Shown here one piece after another: positions 7,698-16,010 of a stretch of 23,348 nt of DNA; within the stretch, counting starts at the first letter, position 1, and the number at the start of each line of letters is the position of its first letter. Origin of the DNA: FEN-1219 sp037445815 (GTDB lineage: Bacteria; Pseudomonadota; Gammaproteobacteria; Steroidobacterales; Rariloculaceae); NCBI GenBank assembly GCA_037445815.1, contig JBBIJV010000028.1, positions 1 through 23,348 of the forward strand. The letters are read 5' to 3'. Under the pieces are notes generated by a model. That model saw nothing but the letters and a program-made list of their open reading frames with translations, did not search any database and was not told the origin of the DNA. The translations under genes and the position numbers were made by a program.

Positions 7698-9092
7698 ATG
7701 CAACCGGTCCTGATCGGAATCCTCGCGTATCTCGTCGTGCAATTCGCGATCGGGATGCTCGTATCGCGGCGCATCGCGAGCGAAACCGACTATCTCGTCG
7801 CGGGCCGCCGCTTGGGTCTGGGGCTAGCCGGGTTCTCGATCTTCGCGACGTGGTTCGGCGCCGAGACCGTCGTCGGCGCGGCCGGCGCGATCTACTCGGA
7901 CGGGCTCTCGGGCGGCTCCGCGGATCCGTTCGGTTACGGGCTCTGCCTACTCGTCGTGGGCGTCGTCATCGCGGCGCCGCTGTGGCGGCGCAAGTACACG
8001 ACGCTCGGCGATCTCTTCCGCGAGCGCTACTCGCCCGGCGTCGAGCGACTCGCCGTGCTGCTCATGGTGCCGACGTCGGTGCTCTGGGCCGCCGCGCAGA
8101 TCCGCGCCTTCGGCCAGGTCGTCAGCGCGTCATCGGATCTCACGGTGCCCGTCTCGATCACGGCGGCCGCCGTGTTCGTCATCGGCTACACGGCGGCGGG
8201 CGGCTTGCTCGCCGACGTGATCACGGACTTCGTGCAGAGCATCGGCATCGTCGTCGGCCTCGCGATCCTGTTCGTCGCCGTTTCCTCCGCGCACGGCGGC
8301 GTTGCCGAGCTCGTGACCTCGATCGACGCCGGGCGCCTCGCGCTGTTCTCGACGGCCGAGGCCACACCGCTCGAGATCGTCGAGGCCTGGGCCGTTCCCA
8401 TTTGCGGCTCGCTGCTCGCCGTCGAGCTCTTGTCGCGGATCTTGGCGTGTAACAGCGCCGCGACGGCGCGCAATGCGACGCTGCTCGGCGCCGGCCTCTA
8501 CCTCGCGGTGGGCTTGATTCCCGTGACGATCGGGCTCTTGGGACCGAAGCTCGCGCCGGACCTCGAGGAGCCCGAGCAGCTCGTCGCGTCGCTCGCGCTC
8601 GAGCACCTGTCGACGCTCTTCTACGTGCTGTTCACCGGCGCGCTGATCTCGGCGATCCTGTCGACGGTCGACAGCTGTCTGCTCGCCGCCGCCTCGCTCG
8701 TCTCCCACAACCTCGTCGTGCCGCTGAAGCCTGCGCTCACGGAACGGCAGAAGGTCACGGCGGCGCGTCTCGGCGTCGCCGCGTTCGGCGTCGTGGCGTA
8801 CGTCATCGCGCTCTACGCCGGCGGCATCTACGAGCTCGTCGCAACGGCGTCGGCGTTCGGCAGCGCCGGGATCTTCGTCGTGGGCATGCTCGGGCTCTTC
8901 AGCCGCCTCGGCGGCGCCGCGAGCGCGTACGCGGCGCTCGTCGTCGGCGTCGCGGTCTGGTGCGTCGGCGAATACTGGCTCGAGTGGCCGACCCCGTACA
9001 TCACGGCCGTCGCGGCCGCGCTGGGCGCCTATCTCCTTGCGGCGCCGCTCGCGAGGCGGCAATTCCTGACCCGGCGATTACCTTTGAGCTAA
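7698..9092 (+). CDS. sodium:solute symporter (SSS family)
   Basis: A 464-aa integral membrane protein with about 12-13 hydrophobic segments, matching SSS family size. Family features: SRRIASETDYLVAGRRLG after the first helix, FATWFGAETVVGAAG, YTTLGDLFRERYS after helix 3, and the helix-8-like LISAILSTVDSCLLAAASL, which in characterised members contributes Na+-binding residues. It should take up an organic solute (carboxylate, amino acid or sugar) with Na+; the substrate cannot be read. It heads a plus-strand run with quinoprotein, MFS and quinoprotein genes, 36 bases upstream of the first quinoprotein, consistent with an operon. The start is supported only by a weak GGACGG. Confidence 0.92.
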   Translation: MQPVLIGILAYLVVQFAIGMLVSRRIASETDYLVAGRRLGLGLAGFSIFATWFGAETVVGAAGAIYSDGLSGGSADPFGYGLCLLVVGVVIAAPLWRRKYTTLGDLFRERYSPGVERLAVLLMVPTSVLWAAAQIRAFGQVVSASSDLTVPVSITAAAVFVIGYTAAGGLLADVITDFVQSIGIVVGLAILFVAVSSAHGGVAELVTSIDAGRLALFSTAEATPLEIVEAWAVPICGSLLAVELLSRILACNSAATARNATLLGAGLYLAVGLIPVTIGLLGPKLAPDLEEPEQLVASLALEHLSTLFYVLFTGALISAILSTVDSCLLAAASLVSHNLVVPLKPALTERQKVTAARLGVAAFGVVAYVIALYAGGIYELVATASAFGSAGIFVVGMLGLFSRLGGAASAYAALVVGVAVWCVGEYWLEWPTPYITAVAAALGAYLLAAPLARRQFLTRRLPLS

Positions 9093-9128
9093 GATGCCGG
9101 CACGCATGATCCTCGGGGGATTTTTCGC

Positions 9129-10883
9129 ATGAGCCGTACCGCCGGTCTGCTCGCCTTGTTCGGCGCCGTCACGCTGCCCTTCGCGGGCGCAGCCGTCGCC
9201 CAAGATCCCATCGATCGCATGAGGCCCGTCACCGACGAGATGCTCGCGAACCCGCCCGCTGCCGATTGGCCGATGTGGCGGCGCACGCTGAACAACTGGG
9301 GCTACAGCCCGCTCGATCAAATCGACCGCCGCAACGTCTCGCAGCTCAGGCTCGTCTGGACGCGCCCATTGGGCGACGGCGGCTATCAGGAAGGCACACC
9401 GCTCGTGCACGACGGCATCCTCTTTTTCCCGAATCCGAACGACGTCACGCAGGCGCTGAACGCCGTGACCGGCGACTTGATCTGGGAGTACCGCCGCAAG
9501 GTGCCCGAGGACGTCGGCCAGTATTTCCCGGCGGCCGAGACGAACCGCAATCTCGCGATCTACGACACCCTGATCCTCGACAACGGCGCCGACGGCTACG
9601 CGTATGCGCTCGATGCGCGTACGGGCGAGCTCGTCTGGGAGACCCATATCCTCGATTACCGCACGGGCGCCAAGAACAGCTCGGGGCCGATCATCGCCAA
9701 CGGCAAGGTGATCTCGGGCCGGAGCTGCGAGCCCGAAGGCGGCCCGGAGGCGTGCGTCATCACGGCGTTCGACGCGAAGACGGGCCGCGAGCTGTGGCGC
9801 ACGCGCACGATCCCGAAGCCCGGCGAGCCCGGCGACGAGACCTGGGGCGACATCCCGTACGAGAAGCGTTGGCACGTGGGCATGTGGATGGTGCCGACTT
9901 TCGATCCGTCCACCAACCGCATTTACGTCGGCACGTCCGTGACCGCGCCGGCGCCGAAGTACATGTTGGGCGGCAATCAGGAGCAGCACCTCTACCACAA
10001 CTCGACGCTCGCGCTCGACGCCGACACGGGCGAGATCGTCTGGCACTTCCAGCACGTCGTCGATCACTGGGACCTCGACCATCCGTTCGAGCGGCTGCTC
10101 GTCGAGACGGTCGTGGCGCCCGACCCGGAATCGGTGAAGTGGATCAACCCGCGCGTGCGCAGCGGCGAGACGCGCAAGGTCATCACGGGCATTCCCGGCA
10201 AGACGGGCATCGTCTACACGCTCGATGCCGAGACGGGCGACTTTCTCTGGGCGCGCGAGACGACGATGCAGAACGTGATCGCCGACATCAACGTCGAGTC
10301 GGGCGCCGCCACCGTGAACCCCGACAAGATCTTCACGGGCCCCGGACAGGAGAAGCTGATCTGCCCGAGCACGTCGGGCGGGAAGAACTATCCGGCCGGC
10401 ACGTACAGCCCGTTGACGCGCGCGATGTTCTATCCGCTCAACAACACGTGCATGTCCGCGACGTCGGCGGACGAGGTCGTCGACACCGACGTCACGTATG
10501 CGCTGCGCAACCGCGTGCAGATCGCGCCCGGTACCGAGAACGTCGGCGTCATCGAGGCGATCTCGGCGGAGACGGGCAAGACGCTCTGGAAGCGTGAGCA
10601 GCGCGCGGGCCAGCTGTCGCTGATGTCGACGGCGGGCGGCCTGTTGTTCGGCGGCGACGTGAACGGCCGCTTCCGCGCCTACGATCAGCGCTCGGGCGAG
10701 GTGCTCTGGGAAGTGAATCTCGGCGCGCCCGTGAACGGCTACCCGGCCACGTTCGCCGTCGGCGGCAAGCAGTACGTCGCCGTCAGCACGGGCGGCTCGG
10801 GTCTCGCGCTCGGTTTCATCGCCTTGACCCCCGACGTCCGACCCGGCCTGCGCAATCAACTCTTCGTCTTCGCGCTACCATGA
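9129..10883 (+). CDS. atypical PQQ-type quinoprotein dehydrogenase, copy 1
   Basis: A 584-aa secreted beta-propeller protein with signal peptide cleaved near AAVAQ25 and GGGGGA upstream of the ATG. Propeller motifs recur as ALDARTGELVW, AFDAKTGRELW, ALDADTGEIVW, TLDAETGDFLW, AISAETGKTLW and AYDQRSGEVLW, the pattern of PQQ enzymes. Departures from methanol/ethanol dehydrogenases: the vicinal Cys pair before TNRNLAIY is missing, the region of the Asn ligand reads GTSVTAP rather than TGNP, and the catalytic-Asp position is Gln286 (NQEQHLYHNS). Instead there is a Cys200/Cys209 pair within SGRSCEPEGGPEAC, and VVDHWDLDHPFE replaces HHDIWDYD. It may use a different acid/base, as membrane glucose dehydrogenases do, or be a non-classical enzyme. 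Substrate unknown; copy 2 lies beyond the MFS gene. Confidence 0.88.
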   Translation: MSRTAGLLALFGAVTLPFAGAAVAQDPIDRMRPVTDEMLANPPAADWPMWRRTLNNWGYSPLDQIDRRNVSQLRLVWTRPLGDGGYQEGTPLVHDGILFFPNPNDVTQALNAVTGDLIWEYRRKVPEDVGQYFPAAETNRNLAIYDTLILDNGADGYAYALDARTGELVWETHILDYRTGAKNSSGPIIANGKVISGRSCEPEGGPEACVITAFDAKTGRELWRTRTIPKPGEPGDETWGDIPYEKRWHVGMWMVPTFDPSTNRIYVGTSVTAPAPKYMLGGNQEQHLYHNSTLALDADTGEIVWHFQHVVDHWDLDHPFERLLVETVVAPDPESVKWINPRVRSGETRKVITGIPGKTGIVYTLDAETGDFLWARETTMQNVIADINVESGAATVNPDKIFTGPGQEKLICPSTSGGKNYPAGTYSPLTRAMFYPLNNTCMSATSADEVVDTDVTYALRNRVQIAPGTENVGVIEAISAETGKTLWKREQRAGQLSLMSTAGGLLFGGDVNGRFRAYDQRSGEVLWEVNLGAPVNGYPATFAVGGKQYVAVSTGGSGLALGFIALTPDVRPGLRNQLFVFALP

Positions 10884-10967
10884 TCTGAACGAGGCGCCGC
10901 CGTGCATCGCGGCGGCGCCGCAAACGAAACCGCGGGCAACAGCGGCTATTCCCCGGGGGGACCATCG

Positions 10968-12242
10968 ATGACAGCGACTGCACCTTCCGAAGCCTCGCGC
11001 AACGGAATCTTGACGACGATCGGCGCCACCGTCGGGCTCGCCTTGGGCCCGAGCGTGATCGCGAACCTCACCGTGACGGCCTACATACCGCCGATCGAGC
11101 GCGAGATGGGCTGGGCGCGCTCCGACATCTCGTTCGCCTTCTCGCTCGTCGCTTACATGATCGTCGTGATGTCGCCGCTCCAGGGTTTCCTCGTCGACCG
11201 CTTCGGCCCGCGGCGCGTGGTGCTCACGTCGATCCCGTTGTTCGCTTTGAGCCTGGCCGCGATCTACTTCACGCCGGCGAACATCTACGTCTATTACTTC
11301 CTCTGGGCGCTCGTGCCGATCGCGGGCTTGGGGCTTTGGCCGCTCGGTTACTTGCAGGCCGTCACGCCGTGGTTCGACCGCAAGCTCGGGCTTTCGCTCG
11401 GCTGCGCGAACGCCGGCATCGGCGTGGGCAGCACGTTCCTGCCGATGCTCGTGCTCGGGCCCATCATCGCCGCCTACGGTTGGCGGGAAGCCGTGCTCGC
11501 CGTCGCGGCACTCGTACTGTTCGTGAGCTGGCCCGTCGTCGCGTACTGTCTGCGCGAGCCGTCGCCGGCCGACGTCGCCGCGCGAAAGCTGACGTCCGCG
11601 GCGCGGTCGTTCGGCCTTTCGTTTCGCGAAGCCTCGCGCGAGCCGACGTTCTGGATCATGAATCTCGGCTTCTTCTTGCTCGGCGTGACGGCGACGAGCC
11701 TCGTCACGCAGCAGGTTCCGCTGTTGCGCGATGCGGGTTGGACGCCCGAGGAGACGACGCGGCTCCAGACGATATTCGGCTTCGGCCTCTTGTTCGCACG
11801 CGTCATCGTCGGCTTCATCATCGATCACATCTTTGCGCCGCGCGTGCTGACGACCGTTTCGATCGGCGGCGCAATCGCGTGCGTGCTCTACGCCGTCTAT
11901 CCGCAATTCGGCTACGTGAGCGCTCTCTTGATCGGCTTCCTGCTCGGCGCCGAGTTCGACGTGCTGGCGTTCCTCATCAAGCGCTATTACGGCAATGCTG
12001 CCTATGGCCGCGTCTACGGCGTGATCTTCGGCGTGTTCTATTTGGGCTCGGCCGTCGGAATCTGGGGACTGCCGAAGCTGCGCGAGCTGTCGGCGGACCT
12101 GTCCTACGACAACGGCCTCTACGCGGCGGCGGCGATCCTCGCCGCTTCGGCGATCCTCATGGCGTTCATGCCGAAGTACCGCTATGCGGCCGGTCACGTG
12201 GTCGAGCAACCGGCGGCGGCGCCCGCTCCGCAACAAGCCTGA
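10968..12242 (+). CDS. MFS transporter
   Basis: A 424-aa major facilitator with about 12 hydrophobic segments. The start is set at ATG 10968 because GGGGGG lies just upstream and the product then begins MTATAPSEASRNG just before the first helix; an in-frame ATG at 10902 would add an unlikely 22-residue Gly/Ser-rich extension. The MFS loop 2-3 signature is visible as GFLVDRFGPRRVV. Overall resemblance is to oxalate:formate antiporter / monocarboxylate-type MFS members (IPPIEREMGWARSDISFAFSL near the N-terminus), so a small organic acid, possibly the product or substrate of the flanking quinoproteins, is plausible. It lies 84 bases after quinoprotein 1 and 20 bases before quinoprotein 2. Confidence 0.92.
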   Translation: MTATAPSEASRNGILTTIGATVGLALGPSVIANLTVTAYIPPIEREMGWARSDISFAFSLVAYMIVVMSPLQGFLVDRFGPRRVVLTSIPLFALSLAAIYFTPANIYVYYFLWALVPIAGLGLWPLGYLQAVTPWFDRKLGLSLGCANAGIGVGSTFLPMLVLGPIIAAYGWREAVLAVAALVLFVSWPVVAYCLREPSPADVAARKLTSAARSFGLSFREASREPTFWIMNLGFFLLGVTATSLVTQQVPLLRDAGWTPEETTRLQTIFGFGLLFARVIVGFIIDHIFAPRVLTTVSIGGAIACVLYAVYPQFGYVSALLIGFLLGAEFDVLAFLIKRYYGNAAYGRVYGVIFGVFYLGSAVGIWGLPKLRELSADLSYDNGLYAAAAILAASAILMAFMPKYRYAAGHVVEQPAAAPAPQQA

Positions 12243-12262
12243 TTCGACCCGAGGGCTCATCC

Positions 12263-14020
12263 ATGCGCGCTCTTTCCCCGCCCACTGCGACTTTGTGTGC
12301 CGCGCTCGCCGCGGCGCTTGCGGCGAGCTGCGCCGCCGCGCAGGAACGCGCGCTGCGGCCGGTCACGGACGCGATGCTGCAAGACCCCGAACCCGGCGAG
12401 TGGCTGTCGTGGCGCCGCACGCTGAATCACTGGGCGTACAGCCCGCTCACGCAGATCGACAAGCGCAACGTCAAGGAGCTCAGGCTCGTCTGGACGCGGC
12501 CGCTCGCGCAGGGCGTGCAGGAAGGCACTCCGCTCGTGCACGACGGCGTGATGTTCTTTCCGAACCCGAACGACATCACCCAGGCCATCGACGCCGCCAC
12601 GGGCGACCTGATCTGGGAGTATCGCCGTCCCGTGCAGGAGGACAACGCCGAGTACATCCCGTTTCCGTCGCTGAACCGCAATCTCGCGATCTACGGCAAC
12701 CTGATCCTCGACAACGGCGCCGACAACTTCGCCTACGCGCTCGACGCGCGCACCGGCGCGCTCGTCTGGGAGACGAAGATCCTCGACTACCGGCACGGCG
12801 CCCAGCACAGCTCGGGGCCGATCGTGGCGAACGGCAAGGTCATCTCGGGCCGGAGCTGCGAGCCCGAGGGCGGCCCCGAGGCGTGCGTGCTCACGGCGTT
12901 CGACGCGCTGACGGGCCGGGAGCTCTGGCGCACCCGCACGATCCCGCGGCCCGACGAGCCCGGCGGCGACACGTGGGGCGACGTGCCCTACGAGCAGCGC
13001 AAGCACGTCGGCCTCTGGATGGTGCCGAGCTTCGATCCGGAGCTGAACCGCATCTATGTCGGCACGTCCGTGACGTCGCCGGCCCCGAAGTTCATGCTCG
13101 CCGGCAACGACGAGCAGTACCTGTATCACAACAGCACGCTCGCGATCGACGCGGACACGGGCAAGATCGTCTGGTATCTACAGCACGTCGTCGATCATTG
13201 GGATCTCGACCATCCGTTCGAGCGCATCCTCGTCGACACCGTCGTCGCGCCGGACCCCGCCGCCGTCGCCTGGATCAATCCGCGCGTGCGGCCCGGCAGC
13301 ACGCACAAGGTGCTGACAGGTGTGCCCGGCAAAACGGGCCTCTTCTACACCATCGATCGCGAGACGGGACAGTTCCTCTGGGCGCGGCCGACGGTCGAGC
13401 AGAACGTCATCGCGTCCGTCAACGTCGAGTCCGGCACCGGCATCGTGAACGAGGAGTCGCTGTTCTCGGGCCCCGAGCAGGAGCGGCTGATTTGCCCGAG
13501 CTTGACGGGCGGCAAGAACTATCACGCCGGCGCCTACAACCCGCAGACGAAGCTCGTCTACATGCCCCTGCAAAACGTCTGCATGACGGCCACTTCGATG
13601 GCGCCGCCGTCGAATCCCGACGCGCTCGAGCTCTACGCGATCAGAACGCGCGACCTGCTCGCACCCGGTGCCGAGAACGTCGGCACGATCGAAGCGATCT
13701 CCGTCGAAACGGGGCGCACGGTGTGGAAACGCGAGCAACGCGCCGGGCAGACGTCGTTGCTGACGACGGCGAGCGGCTTGCTGTTCGGCGGCGACACGGC
13801 CGGACGGTTCCGCGCCTACGACGCCGAGACGGGCGACGTGCTCTGGGAAGTGAACTTAGGCTCGCACGTGAGCGGCTTCCCGGCCACGTTCGCCGTGAAC
13901 GGCAAGCAGTACGTCGCGATCAGCACGGGTGCCACGCCGAACACGTTCAGCCTCGCGACGTTGACGCCGGAAACGCGCGCGGGCTCGGCGAACAACCTCT
14001 ACGTGTTCGCCCTGCCCTGA
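12263..14020 (+). CDS. atypical PQQ-type quinoprotein dehydrogenase, copy 2
   Basis: 585 aa; start at ATG 12263 with GAGGG upstream, 20 bases after the MFS stop. The frame is open far upstream inside the MFS gene, but only the part from 12263 carries a signal peptide (AALAAALAASCAAAQ) and family sequence. It is collinear with copy 1 over its whole length and, by eye, identical at well over half of positions. It has the same deviations: no vicinal Cys pair, Gln285 at the catalytic-Asp position (DEQYLYHNS), Cys199/Cys208 in SGRSCEPEGGPEAC, and VVDHWDLDHPFE. Copies differ most around residues 440-460. The pair probably arose by duplication around or with the MFS gene and may oxidise related substrates in the periplasm. 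Confidence 0.88.
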   Translation: MRALSPPTATLCAALAAALAASCAAAQERALRPVTDAMLQDPEPGEWLSWRRTLNHWAYSPLTQIDKRNVKELRLVWTRPLAQGVQEGTPLVHDGVMFFPNPNDITQAIDAATGDLIWEYRRPVQEDNAEYIPFPSLNRNLAIYGNLILDNGADNFAYALDARTGALVWETKILDYRHGAQHSSGPIVANGKVISGRSCEPEGGPEACVLTAFDALTGRELWRTRTIPRPDEPGGDTWGDVPYEQRKHVGLWMVPSFDPELNRIYVGTSVTSPAPKFMLAGNDEQYLYHNSTLAIDADTGKIVWYLQHVVDHWDLDHPFERILVDTVVAPDPAAVAWINPRVRPGSTHKVLTGVPGKTGLFYTIDRETGQFLWARPTVEQNVIASVNVESGTGIVNEESLFSGPEQERLICPSLTGGKNYHAGAYNPQTKLVYMPLQNVCMTATSMAPPSNPDALELYAIRTRDLLAPGAENVGTIEAISVETGRTVWKREQRAGQTSLLTTASGLLFGGDTAGRFRAYDAETGDVLWEVNLGSHVSGFPATFAVNGKQYVAISTGATPNTFSLATLTPETRAGSANNLYVFALP

Positions 14021-14021
14021 G

Positions 14022-14038
14022 GCGCCGCCCGGCGGCGC
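14022..14038 (+). terminator. GC hairpin directly after quinoprotein 2
   Basis: GCGCCGCC-C-GGCGGCGC is an almost loopless 8-bp inverted repeat beginning one base after the stop codon; a real hairpin would use a 6-7-bp stem. No T-run follows. It marks the likely 3' end of the symporter/quinoprotein/MFS/quinoprotein transcript. Confidence 0.4.
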
Positions 14039-14056
14039 ACGAGCGGCAGGCGCGCC

Positions 14057-14084
14057 TTGACACCCCGCCCGGCGCGTCACTAAT
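14057..14084 (+). promoter_or_regulatory. sigma70-like promoter for the CHAD-apaH unit
   Basis: TTGACA at 14057-14062, then a 16-bp spacer and ACTAAT (14079-14084; last four bases match the consensus). It would give a leader of about 30 bases before the CHAD start at 14123 and sits just after the hairpin closing the previous operon. Confidence 0.45.
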
Positions 14085-14122
14085 GTCGGAGCACATCGGG
14101 GCCGAGCAAGGCCAAATCCAGA

Positions 14123-15109
14123 ATGAGTGAGCCACGCGCACAGCGCACCGTTGCGCCCACGAGCCTGCGCTTTCCCGGCAAGCGCGTGGACAAATCGACG
14201 CCGCGGCTCGGGCCGAACGACGCTTTCGTGCGCTTCGCCTATGCCGTCCTCGAGCGCGAGACCGCGGTGCTTGCCGCGCACCGGCGAAGCGGCGCCGCGA
14301 CGCCGACTCCCGACGACATCCACGACCTGCGCGTCGCCGCGCGGCGGCTGCGCGTCGCGCTGAAGCTGTTTCGGCGCGTGCTGGCGCGCGCCGACGTGGC
14401 GCATTACCGCGATGAGCTCCGCTGGTTCGCGAAAGCCTTGGGCGACGCCCGCGACCTCGACGTCTACGCCGACGGCTTCAAAGCGTACGCGCAAACGTTG
14501 CTCCCGGTGCAGCGCGCCGAGTTCCGCGGCTACGAGCTCTATCTGCGGCGCGAGCGCGCGAAAGCTCGGCGACGCGCCGCGGCCGTGTTCGTAAGCCCGC
14601 GCACGACGGCGCTGATCGCGGGGCTCGAACGATTGGCCGCGAAAGGGCCGAGCCTTTCCACGCTGCGCCGTCGGCGCTCGCTGTGCATTCGCGACGCCGC
14701 CCGCCGCAGCATCGGGCGCAGCGTTGCGCGCGTGCGCCGCATCGGCCGAGCGCTGCACGCGAGCTCGCGGCCGACGGCGCTGCACAAGCTGCGGATCAAA
14801 GCGAAGCGGCTGCGCTACGAGCTCGAGTTTTTCGCCGATACGTTCCCCGAGCTCGCGGCGACGGCCGATGCCTGCAAGTCCATGCAGGACCTGCTCGGTG
14901 CGCACCAAGACGCCTACACGGCGAACGCGCGACTGCGCCGCTATGCGGCGCTCCTACGCAAGCAAGGCGCGCGCGGCGAGCTTCCGCCGGCGCTCGAGAA
15001 GCTGCGCAAGCGTCAGCTCGAGCACGCCCGCAAGCTACGTGAATCCTTCGTGGAGCGCTGGCCGGGCTTCGAGAAGGCGATCGACGCCGCGCCGCGAGCG
15101 GTCGCCTGA
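14123..15109 (+). CDS. CHAD domain protein (polyphosphate-binding helical domain)
   Basis: A 328-aa basic, helical protein. The two CHAD half-repeats are seen: HDLRVAARRLRVALKLF around His67 and LHKLRIKAKRLRYELEFF around His221, each with the conserved His and a run of Arg/Lys on one helix face. CHAD domains are established binders of inorganic polyphosphate and often localise to polyphosphate granules. No CYTH triphosphatase domain is attached: the first 30 residues are short and charged. No signal peptide, so cytoplasmic. It is followed after 22 bases by apaH, which degrades Ap4A, suggesting a shared role in phosphoanhydride or stress-nucleotide metabolism. Confidence 0.93.
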   Translation: MSEPRAQRTVAPTSLRFPGKRVDKSTPRLGPNDAFVRFAYAVLERETAVLAAHRRSGAATPTPDDIHDLRVAARRLRVALKLFRRVLARADVAHYRDELRWFAKALGDARDLDVYADGFKAYAQTLLPVQRAEFRGYELYLRRERAKARRRAAAVFVSPRTTALIAGLERLAAKGPSLSTLRRRRSLCIRDAARRSIGRSVARVRRIGRALHASSRPTALHKLRIKAKRLRYELEFFADTFPELAATADACKSMQDLLGAHQDAYTANARLRRYAALLRKQGARGELPPALEKLRKRQLEHARKLRESFVERWPGFEKAIDAAPRAVA

Positions 15110-15131
15110 ACGGCGGAGCGGCATCACCCGC

Positions 15132-15971
15132 ATGAGGCTTTTCGCGATCGGCGACATCCAGGGCTGCGCAACGGCCTTCGACATGCTGTTGCGCAAGATC
15201 GCGTTCCGTCGGTCGCGCGACCGGCTCTGGCTCGTGGGCGACCTCGTGAATCGCGGTCCCGATTCGCTCGGCGTGCTGCGCCGCGTGATGGGGCTCGGGC
15301 GCAGCGTCACGTGCGTGCTCGGCAATCACGATCTGCACTTGCTCGCAACCGTCGCCGGACGGCGCGAGCTGTCGCCGGCCGATACGTTCGAGGACGTTCT
15401 CGATGCGCCCGACTTGGCCGAGATCGTCGATTGGCTCCGGCATCGACCGCTGCTGCACTACGACCGCGAGGCGAAGCGCGTGCTCGTGCACGCCGGGATC
15501 CCACCGCAGTGGACGGTGGCCCAAGCGCGCGCCGAGGCCCGCGAGGTCGAGGCGCTGCTGCGCGGACGGCGGTGGCGCCAAGCGCTCAAAGAGATGTACG
15601 GCGGCGAGCCTGCGCAGTGGAGCCCGAAGCTGCGCGGCGCCGATCGTTTCCGCTATGCCATCAACGCCTTGACGCGCATGCGCTTCTGCGACCGGCGCGG
15701 CCGGCTCGACTTGTCGCACTCGGGCCCGCCCGGCACGCAGCCGAAGGGCTTGAAGCCGTGGTTCGAGTTCTCGAAGCGGCGCGCCGCCGACGTCCACATC
15801 GTCTTCGGGCACTGGGCGTCGCTCGGCCTCCTGCGCCGCCCCGACATCACGGCGCTCGACACCGGCTGCGTCTGGGGCAATCATCTGACGGCCGTTCGCC
15901 TCGACAAGCCCGCGAGGCCCGTCAAGGTCGGCGCAGCCGCGGCGAAACGCCTGGCCCGCCGGCGGTGCTAG
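15132..15971 (+). CDS. apaH: bis(5'-nucleosyl)-tetraphosphatase, symmetrical (Ap4A hydrolase)
   Basis: 279 aa, matching E. coli ApaH in length and layout. It hydrolyses Ap4A to two ADP in the cytoplasm. Metallophosphatase motifs in order: GDIQGC (7-12), GDLVNRGPDSL (36-46), LGNHDLHLL (63-71), VHAGIPPQW (His120), WSPKLRGADRFRYAINALTR, FGHW (225-228) and LDTGCVWG (242-249). The first motif carries Gln where the E. coli enzyme has His (GDVHGC); pseudomonad ApaH proteins share this change, so activity is still expected. The start is ATG 15132 (MRLFAIGDIQG); the frame stays open upstream inside the CHAD gene but without family sequence. The usual apaG neighbour is absent. Confidence 0.96.
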   Translation: MRLFAIGDIQGCATAFDMLLRKIAFRRSRDRLWLVGDLVNRGPDSLGVLRRVMGLGRSVTCVLGNHDLHLLATVAGRRELSPADTFEDVLDAPDLAEIVDWLRHRPLLHYDREAKRVLVHAGIPPQWTVAQARAEAREVEALLRGRRWRQALKEMYGGEPAQWSPKLRGADRFRYAINALTRMRFCDRRGRLDLSHSGPPGTQPKGLKPWFEFSKRRAADVHIVFGHWASLGLLRRPDITALDTGCVWGNHLTAVRLDKPARPVKVGAAAAKRLARRRC

Positions 15972-16010
15972 CCAAGGGAACGCGACGACGTTCGAGGGGT
16001 CACACGGGCC

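Noticed and set aside
9078..10859. 593-codon minus-strand frame opposite quinoprotein copy 1
   Set aside because: No motifs, biased Arg/Ala/Val/Asp composition typical of antisense frames in high-GC DNA.
11336..12262. Upstream extension of the second quinoprotein frame as a fused protein
   Set aside because: This part is an out-of-frame reading of the MFS gene; the signal peptide and ribosome site place the true start at 12263.
14724..15131. Upstream extension of apaH
   Set aside because: Ser/Arg-rich shadow of the CHAD gene; ApaH family sequence begins exactly at ATG 15132.
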